Source of the DNA: Longimicrobium sp.
GTDB lineage: Bacteria; Gemmatimonadota; Gemmatimonadetes; Longimicrobiales; Longimicrobiaceae
Direction: 5' to 3'
DNA length: 64,000 nt
Assembly (NCBI GenBank): GCA_036377595.1
Contig: DASUYB010000198.1
Coordinates: forward strand, 1-64,000
The stretch's first letter is position 1, and each line of letters opens with the position of its first letter. The notes under the pieces were generated by a model, which saw nothing but the letters and a program-made list of their open reading frames with translations, was not told the origin of the DNA and ran no database searches. Below are positions 59,134-64,000 of this stretch, piece by piece. A program made the position numbers and the translations under genes.

Positions 59134-59934
59134 ATGCCCGAAGCCGTCCTCCACCCCATCCCCCGCCGCGTGGACGTGGCGCGCGAGCAGCTCCGCGCCG
59201 TGGGCCTCTCCCTGCGCCGCGAGGGCGCGGTGGCCGCGGGCGCGCTGGGGCTGCTGAGCGTGGTCATCCTCTGGGACGAGCTCCGCGAGGGCTACGGCGG
59301 GATGAACATGACGCCGGAGCTGGGCGTTCCCGTGGCGCTGGTGGCGCTCCTCGTCCCCATGGCGGTGTGGAAGGGCGAGGGCCCGGGCGGGCGCGGCTAT
59401 CACCACGCCATGCCGGTGGAGCGGGGCCCGCACGCCGTCGCCCGCGGGGTGGCCGGGCTGGTGTGGACGCTGGCCGCGACGGGGGCCTGGTTCGCGTGGC
59501 TGGTGGCCGTGGCGCTGGCGAGCGGGAGCCGGTTCGACGGCATGTGGGGAGCGGACTGGCGCTTCGCCGCGCCCGTGGCCGGCGTGGTGGTGATGTACCT
59601 GCTGGGCTCGGCGCTGACGCTGCGGGCCGCGCATCCGTGGCGGTGGCTGGGCGGCGGCGCGGCCGGATACGTGTTCCTGAAGATGCTTGCCGGGCCGGAC
59701 GGCGAGCTGTGGCTCTACCGCGCGGCGAACGAGGTGCTCCGCGGCCGCTACGGGGTGATGACGCTGCTGACGGGGCGCTCGCCCGTGTGGATCCACACGT
59801 CGCTGGAGGGGCGGGCGTACGAGTACCTGTCGCACCGGCCGGTGGCGTCGGTCTGGGTGATGTCGGTGTGGCTCTGGCTCACCCTGGCCCTCCTGCTCTT
59901 CCTCTGGTCCGCGTACCGCCAGCCGGAGCGGTGA
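59134..59934 (+). CDS. ABC-associated membrane protein, paralogue 2 of 3
   Basis: 266 residues, same plan: EAVLHPIPRRVDVAREQLRA, AVWKGEGPGGRGYHHAMPVE, HPWRWLGGGAAGYVFLKMLA and a terminal LWSAYRQPER. About six membrane spans. ATG follows GCGAGGAAAGC, 36 bases after paralogue 1. The HxAMPVxRG loop after the second span, conserved in all three, could be the coupling or substrate loop (inference). Confidence 0.85.
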   Translation: MPEAVLHPIPRRVDVAREQLRAVGLSLRREGAVAAGALGLLSVVILWDELREGYGGMNMTPELGVPVALVALLVPMAVWKGEGPGGRGYHHAMPVERGPHAVARGVAGLVWTLAATGAWFAWLVAVALASGSRFDGMWGADWRFAAPVAGVVVMYLLGSALTLRAAHPWRWLGGGAAGYVFLKMLAGPDGELWLYRAANEVLRGRYGVMTLLTGRSPVWIHTSLEGRAYEYLSHRPVASVWVMSVWLWLTLALLLFLWSAYRQPER

Positions 59935-60020
59935 GCGGGGGGATGGAGAGGGTCGAAACGCGGGGACGCCCGCGCGCGTAGAGGGCGGTATCGACGTTGG
60001 CCCGCACCTGGGAGGAGAGG

Positions 60021-60803
60021 ATGTCCGAAGCCGTTCTTCACCCGCTGCCGAACCGCGTGGACGTGTTGCGCGAGCAGTTCCTGAGCGTGGGGCTGTCGCT
60101 GCGCCGCGAGGCGCTGACCGTGGCCGGCGTGGCGGGGCTGGTGAGCGTGTGGGCCGCCTGGCTGCAGGCCACGCGCCCGTTCAGCCTGGGGATGGAGGTG
60201 GAGCCCGCCGCGGGGATGCCCGTGGCGATGCTGGCGCTGCTGGTGCCGATGGCCGTGTGGAAGGGCGAGGGCCCGGCGCAGCGCGGCTATCACCATGCCA
60301 TGCCGGTGCAGCAGGGGACGCACGCGGTGGCCAAGGCGCTCTCCGGGCTGGTGTGGCTGCTGGCCGCGGTCGGCGCGTACTTCGGCTGGCTGATGCTGCT
60401 GGCGGCCTTCACCGGCGGACGCGTGGAGTCGATGCCCGCGTGGCGCTGGCTCACCCCGTTCGCGGGGGTGACGGTGACGTACCTGCTGGGCTCGGCGCTG
60501 ACCCTGCGCGTGGCCCACGCGTGGCGGTGGCTGGGCGGCGCGCTGGTCGGCTACCTGTTCCTGAACGCCATGCAGGCCGCCACGGGGATGGGCGCGCTGC
60601 TGGGGCTGGTGAACACGGCGCTGGCCGGCCCGCTCGGCGTGACGACCGTGATCACGGGCGAGGTGCCGCGCCAGGTGCACCGCAGCGGGGTCTTCTACGC
60701 CTACGGGCCCAGCGCCGCGGGGTGGATGCTGGCGCTCTGGCTCTGGCTGGCGATCGCCATCTCGCTCTTCCTCTGGTCCGCGTACCGCCAGCCGGAGCGC
60801 TGA
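60021..60803 (+). CDS. ABC-associated membrane protein, paralogue 3 of 3
   Basis: 260 residues: EAVLHPLPNRVDVLREQFLS, AVWKGEGPAQRGYHHAMPVQ, HAWRWLGGALVGYLFLNAMQ and LWSAYRQPER at the end. The ATG at 60021 follows GGAGGAGAGG. A TTG 24 bases upstream is in frame but would break agreement with the paralogues. Last gene of the GntR-ATPase-membrane operon; a hairpin repeat and a bidirectional terminator follow. Confidence 0.85.
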   Translation: MSEAVLHPLPNRVDVLREQFLSVGLSLRREALTVAGVAGLVSVWAAWLQATRPFSLGMEVEPAAGMPVAMLALLVPMAVWKGEGPAQRGYHHAMPVQQGTHAVAKALSGLVWLLAAVGAYFGWLMLLAAFTGGRVESMPAWRWLTPFAGVTVTYLLGSALTLRVAHAWRWLGGALVGYLFLNAMQAATGMGALLGLVNTALAGPLGVTTVITGEVPRQVHRSGVFYAYGPSAAGWMLALWLWLAIAISLFLWSAYRQPER

Positions 60804-60855
60804 TACCGGATTCCTGCGGATGACTGTGCACGCGACGGCCGATTCATAAAAGAGT

Positions 60856-60918
60856 CTCACACGGAGGGAACGGAGGAAACGGAGGACGGATGAGCGGTTC
60901 TCCGTTTCCTCCGTTCCC
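60856..60918. repeat. Tandem-arm hairpin repeat H (right end truncated)
   Basis: GGGAACGGAGGAAACGGAG (60866-60884) pairs perfectly with 60900-60918. The left arm has the conserved CTCACACGGA end (from 60856), but its partner is replaced by unrelated sequence. Unit CGGAGGAAA as in repeat G. Confidence 0.8.
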
Positions 60919-60959
60919 CAATCCGCGCCTCGGGTAGGACGGCGCATCGCCCGACGCAG

Positions 60960-60995
60960 GCAGCCCCTCGCCCCGAACGCCGGGCGAGGGGCTGC
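60960..60995. terminator. Bidirectional terminator
   Basis: GCAGCCCCTCGCCC (60960-60973) and GGGCGAGGGGCTGC (60982-60995) form a perfect 14-base stem between the convergent genes ending at 60803 and 61023; TTCCGTTT follows on the plus strand. Confidence 0.8.
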
Positions 60996-61022
60996 TTCCG
61001 TTTCGCGGGGGACGTCTCCGCG

Positions 61023-61538
61023 CTACGCCGGCTGCTCCGCCGGGAGGCTGCGGTCGCGCACCTCCTCGCTGGTGAGGCCGTAGAGGGGAGGGGTGGGGAC
61101 GCCGATCATCCCCAGCATCAGGTAGATCTGGCCGCGGTGATGCGCCTCGTGCTCGACCATGGCGCGCAGCCACTTCCACGCGGGCATGCTGGCGCCCGCG
61201 GGGGTGACGGCGGGGCCGCGCAGGGCCTCGGGCGTGAGCGCGCGGAAGATCTCCACCGCTTCGGCGTGCATGGCGTCGAGGTACGCGATCGTCGCGTTCC
61301 AGCCGTCGGCCAGGTCGCGGCCGTGGCCGGGGTAGCGGCTGGGGAGGCCGCTCACGTTCTCGGCGAACATCCAGCGCTCGATGGCGGCCAGGTGGCGCAC
61401 CAGGTCGCCGAAGGTGAACGCGCCTTCGCGGTGCGTCCACTCCAGCCGCTCCGGCGGGATGCACATCACCACCCGCCGCGTCCGCCCGCGGAACCCTTCC
61501 CAGTACGGAAGGAAGGTGTCGATCGAGGTGATCTCCAT
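61023..61538 (-). CDS. DinB family protein
   Basis: 171 residues, a four-helix DinB/YfiT-like metalloprotein. The three expected His ligands fit H in DLVRHLAAIERWMF and the pair in MVEHEAHHRGQIYLMLGM. Members include thiol transferases such as bacillithiol or mycothiol S-transferases and many uncharacterised proteins. The name comes from a DNA-damage-inducible Bacillus gene, not DNA polymerase IV. It ends near the toxin gene, on the same strand. Confidence 0.87.
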   Translation of the reverse strand: MEITSIDTFLPYWEGFRGRTRRVVMCIPPERLEWTHREGAFTFGDLVRHLAAIERWMFAENVSGLPSRYPGHGRDLADGWNATIAYLDAMHAEAVEIFRALTPEALRGPAVTPAGASMPAWKWLRAMVEHEAHHRGQIYLMLGMIGVPTPPLYGLTSEEVRDRSLPAEQPA

Positions 61539-61566
61539 CAGTTCTCGAATCGGTGCGATCGAGGCC

Positions 61567-61851
61567 TCATCGCCATCCAGTTTCTGAGCTGGAGTGCACC
61601 ACGGCGGCGATCACGATCTGGTCTGGGCGAATTTCGTAGATGATGCGGTACGGCGCCTCCAGCAACTCGCGGATCAACTCGTCCTCGAATTCCGGGACCA
61701 TGCGCCCCGAGCGGGGAAACTGCGCGATCTGCTTGGTCCGGTTGGTGATCCGATCGACAAGGCGGGTTGCGTACCGCTCCGAACTCTGCGCGACGTAGGC
61801 GTGGATCGCGCGTAGCTGAGCCGCCGCTTTCTCCGACCAGACGACCTTCAC
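61567..61851 (-). CDS. RelE/ParE family toxin
   Basis: 94 residues. ParE-type fold: VVWSEKAAAQLRAIHAYVAQ, then ERYATRLVDRITNRTKQIAQ, FPRSGRMVPEF and IRELLEAPYRIIYEIRPDQI, then VIAAVVHSSSE. ParE toxins poison DNA gyrase; RelE relatives cleave mRNA, and the sequence favours ParE. The GTG start overlaps the stop of the antitoxin gene (GTGA), the classic coupled antitoxin-toxin arrangement. Confidence 0.9.
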   Translation of the reverse strand: MKVVWSEKAAAQLRAIHAYVAQSSERYATRLVDRITNRTKQIAQFPRSGRMVPEFEDELIRELLEAPYRIIYEIRPDQIVIAAVVHSSSETGWR

Positions 61852-62036
61852 CGCGGGAGCCCGAAGCTCTCGCGCAGGTCCTCGACGGAGATCACTCGAC
61901 CCGCGTCCGCATCCGCCATTCCCTGCTCCACGCTCTGCCGGACATAGATCTCGTACATGAGATCATCCCACGTGGCGTCGTCGCGGAGGCCTTCGACGAT
62001 CTTGCGGGCCTCGGCCTTCACTCCACTCGCATTCAT
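61848..62036 (-). CDS. Antitoxin of the ParE-type module
   Basis: 62 residues. Sequence MNASGVKAEARKIVEGLRDD, then ATWDDLMYEIYVRQSVEQGM, ADADAGRVISVEDLRESFGL. The C-terminal V(I)S.E.LR pattern is typical of antitoxins that bind RelE/ParE toxins. DNA binding by the N-terminal part is presumed, for autoregulation. ATG follows GAAAGGTGTGCG. Four-base overlap with the toxin gene. Confidence 0.87.
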   Translation of the reverse strand: MNASGVKAEARKIVEGLRDDATWDDLMYEIYVRQSVEQGMADADAGRVISVEDLRESFGLPR

Positions 62037-62095
62037 CGCACACCTTTCGGATCGGGACCTCCCAGTCTCGCCAAATCGATCGGGGAACGCAACGT

Positions 62096-63562
62096 CTAGC
62101 GCCGCGTGCCGTACACCGTCCTCGCGATGCGCTTGAGCAGGGCGAGCTTCTTCGCGCCGTAGGGGAACCAGAACAACTCGCGGGGGAAGGCGATGCGCGT
62201 GTCGGCCACCGCCTTCACCTGGCTGAACTCCAGCAGCCCCTCGTCGCCCATCATCCGCCCGAAGCCGCTCTGCTTGACTCCGCCGTAGGGCAGCTCGGGA
62301 ATGCCGAAGTTGATCAGCACGTCGTTCACCATCACCATCCCCGCCTGCAGCCGCCGGGCGATGCGGCGCCCCTTCGCGCGGCTCCGCGTCCACACGCTGG
62401 CATTCAGCCCGAACGGGCCGGCGTTGGCGATGCGCACCGCCTCGTCCTCGTCCTTCACCCGCACCAGCGGCAGCACGGGGCCGAAGGTCTCGCGCGTGTT
62501 CAGCGCCATCGCCGGCGTGGCGTCGACGATCAGCGTGGGCGCGTAGACCGGACCCTCGTCGCTCACCGCCTCCCCGCCCATCACCACCCGCGCGCCCTGG
62601 GCCACCGCGTCGTCCACCGTGTGCTGGATGATCTCGCGCTGCGGGGGGAAGATGAGCCGGCCCACGTCGTACTCGCCGGTGCCGCCCACGCGCAGGCGCC
62701 GCATCTCCGCCTCCACCGCGCCGGCGAAGCGGTCGTAGATGCACTCGGGGACGAGGGCGCGCTCGACCGACATGCAGACCTGGCCGGCGTTGGAGATGGC
62801 GCCCCACACCACGCCCGCGGCCGCGCGCTCCAGGTCCGCGTCCTCGCAGACGATGGTGACGTCGTTGGCGCCGAGCTCCATCACCACGGGGGTGAGCGTC
62901 TCCGCCGCGCCGGCCAGGATCTTCCGCCCGGTGGCCGGCGAGCCGATGAAGGCGATCTTCTCCACCCCCGATCGCACCAGCGACGCGCCGACATCGCCCG
63001 CGCCCTGCACGACCTGCACGAGGTCCGGGTGCTCGGGCATGGCCTCGCGTGCGAGCTCGGCCAGCATCGCGCCGGTGCGCGGGGTGACCTCCGACGGCTT
63101 GATCACCACCGCGTTGCCCGCGAAGAGCGCGGCCACGGTGGGGATCCCGGGCATGGAGAAGGGGAAGTTCCACGGGGAGATGACGCCCACCACGCCGTAC
63201 GGCTCGTACAGCTTGGTCCCGCCCTTGTTGAGCAGGATGCCGGTGCCGACGCGCTTCCGGCGCAGCACCCGCGGGGCGCGCTTCTCGTACGCCTTGATGA
63301 GCCCGGCCACGATCAGCACCTCGTGACCCATCGCCTCGACGGCGGGCTTTCCCGTCTCCTCGCGGATGACGGCGATCACGTCGTCCATGCGGCGGATGAG
63401 CGTGCCGCGCAGCGCCTTCATCCGCCGCGCGCGCTCGCGCACGGTGAGCGCGGCCCAGGCGGGCTGCGCCGCCCGCGCCCGGGCCACGGCGTCGTGGACC
63501 GCGTCGTCGGCGGAGGGCGCGGCGCGGGGGGCGGCTGCGGTTTCGGATGCGATGGTGGCCAT
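62096..63562 (-). CDS. NAD(P)-dependent aldehyde dehydrogenase
   Basis: 488 residues. ALDH fold: oxyanion Asn132 in VISPWNFPFS, cofactor Lys in VVIKPSEVTPRTG, general base Glu229 in VVMELGANDVTI and nucleophile Cys263 in NAGQVCMSVERAL. FGPVLPLVRVKDEDEAV and GGVKQSGFGRMMG are late motifs. ELGAND replaces the usual ELGGK, as seen in a subset of the family. It oxidises aldehydes to acids. A GMC oxidoreductase gene lies 45 bases upstream on the same strand, suggesting alcohol to aldehyde to acid conversion. Confidence 0.93.
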   Translation of the reverse strand: MATIASETAAAPRAAPSADDAVHDAVARARAAQPAWAALTVRERARRMKALRGTLIRRMDDVIAVIREETGKPAVEAMGHEVLIVAGLIKAYEKRAPRVLRRKRVGTGILLNKGGTKLYEPYGVVGVISPWNFPFSMPGIPTVAALFAGNAVVIKPSEVTPRTGAMLAELAREAMPEHPDLVQVVQGAGDVGASLVRSGVEKIAFIGSPATGRKILAGAAETLTPVVMELGANDVTIVCEDADLERAAAGVVWGAISNAGQVCMSVERALVPECIYDRFAGAVEAEMRRLRVGGTGEYDVGRLIFPPQREIIQHTVDDAVAQGARVVMGGEAVSDEGPVYAPTLIVDATPAMALNTRETFGPVLPLVRVKDEDEAVRIANAGPFGLNASVWTRSRAKGRRIARRLQAGMVMVNDVLINFGIPELPYGGVKQSGFGRMMGDEGLLEFSQVKAVADTRIAFPRELFWFPYGAKKLALLKRIARTVYGTRR

Positions 63563-63569
63563 GGCCGGA

Positions 63570-63600
63570 GGGTGCGAGAGTGCGAAAGTGCGAGAGCGTG
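63570..63600. repeat. GTGCGA tandem repeat
   Basis: GTGCGAGAGTGCGAAAGTGCGA-type tandem units lie between the truncated GMC gene and the aldehyde dehydrogenase. A related run (GTGCGT/GTGCGG) is at 31338-31369. Confidence 0.6.
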
Positions 63601-63607
63601 CGGCATC

Positions 63608-64000
63608 CTACGGCGCGTGGGCGGCGGACGCGGGCTGCATCGCCCCGGCGCTGCCGGCGCGCGCGGGTGCGTGGCGCGCGGCGATGCGCTCCGCGATGAC
63701 CGTCGCGAGCGCCATGATCGTCTCCTGCGGGTTCACGCCGGGCGCGGTGGGGAGGATCGAGCCATCGCAGACGTAGAGCCCGGGGACGCCGTGGCGCTCG
63801 CCGTCGGGCGTGCAGCCGCTCGTCGCGGGGTCCGTGCCGATGCGGCAGGTGCCGTTCACGTGCGCGGAGAGAACGCCCACCTGGTTGGGCCCGTACGGCC
63901 GCCGGTCGAGCACGCCGAGATCCGCCGGCGAGCGCAGCCGCGTCTCCCGCGCGTGCAGCGTCGTCGCCTCGCGCGCGCCGGCGGCGAAGTGGATGCGCGC
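63608..64000 (-). CDS. GMC family oxidoreductase, C-terminal part (cut by window end)
   Basis: 131 codons of an open frame that runs off the right edge, so the N-terminus and FAD site are outside. The visible part is the GMC C-terminal domain: RIHFAAGAREATTLHARETR, LSAHVNGTCRIGTDPATSGC (with the active-site His), GVPGLYVCDGSILPTAPGVN and PQETIMALATVIAERIAA. Similarity to long-chain alcohol oxidases is suggested by the AHVNGTCR and GARE phrases and by the downstream aldehyde dehydrogenase. A short in-frame start inside the window is not the true one. Confidence 0.85.
   Translation of the reverse strand, partial: ARIHFAAGAREATTLHARETRLRSPADLGVLDRRPYGPNQVGVLSAHVNGTCRIGTDPATSGCTPDGERHGVPGLYVCDGSILPTAPGVNPQETIMALATVIAERIAARHAPARAGSAGAMQPASAAHAP

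Overview
This is a contiguous stretch of a high-GC (roughly 70%) bacterial chromosome carrying about 69 supportable protein genes on both strands. No rRNA, tRNA, intact insertion sequence, phage or CRISPR array was found. Very high GC, TonB-ExbB-ExbD plus an outer-membrane receptor, periplasmic lipoproteins, an S46 peptidase, an RDD-SpoIIM fusion and small paralogous helix-turn-helix proteins suggest a Gram-negative Gemmatimonadota of the Longimicrobium type. That placement is an inference; there is no marker gene that proves it.

Layout. 1-6300: two short direct repeats at the window edge, an exported amidohydrolase, an orphan CHAT (caspase-like) protein, an RluA-type pseudouridine synthase and a dicarboxylate symporter. 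6831-13265: a vitamin B12 uptake operon read leftwards. A cobalamin riboswitch, followed by a hairpin that buries the Shine-Dalgarno of the first gene, precedes btuF-btuC-btuD, a TonB-dependent receptor and a beta-propeller lipoprotein that looks like a BtuG-type partner. 13426-15117: two sister HTH regulators and an AbrB-like protein. 15143-18581: a two-repeat membrane protein with Gfo/Idh and GMC oxidoreductases. 18836-24471: Ca2+/H+ exchanger, CopC-like protein, recF, ogt, enoyl-CoA hydratase and two small genes. 24566-33735: S46 peptidase, DapA-like lyase, sensor kinase, RDD-SpoIIM fusion, amino-acid permease, metallo-beta-lactamase-fold hydrolase. 34534-38238: tonB, exbB and four exbD genes (two pairs, evidently a duplication); this could energise the B12 receptor. 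38371-41331: a DUF4097-like beta-repeat protein and an orphan efflux adaptor. 41400-45529: a regulatory patch of two paralogous HTH proteins, a TPR protein, an HTH protein with a receiver-like N-terminus and a tiny lipoprotein. 45794-53910: msrB, TfoX_N protein, several small exported proteins, a GHL10 glycoside hydrolase and a lower-GC pair with a glycan-binding domain. 54042-64000: ettA, a CHRD lipoprotein, a GntR/ABC/three-permease operon, DinB, a ParE-type toxin-antitoxin pair, an aldehyde dehydrogenase and a truncated GMC oxidoreductase.

The most striking non-coding signal is a set of nine intergenic inverted repeats. Their arms are built from two to four tandem copies of an 8-9 base unit. 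The unit differs from locus to locus, but both arms of each hairpin agree, and the outer ends (TCACRC...GYGTGA) stay constant. Three further dispersed hairpin families are present. Start codons were chosen from Shine-Dalgarno position, overlap with the upstream gene and agreement between paralogues; several are GTG or TTG.
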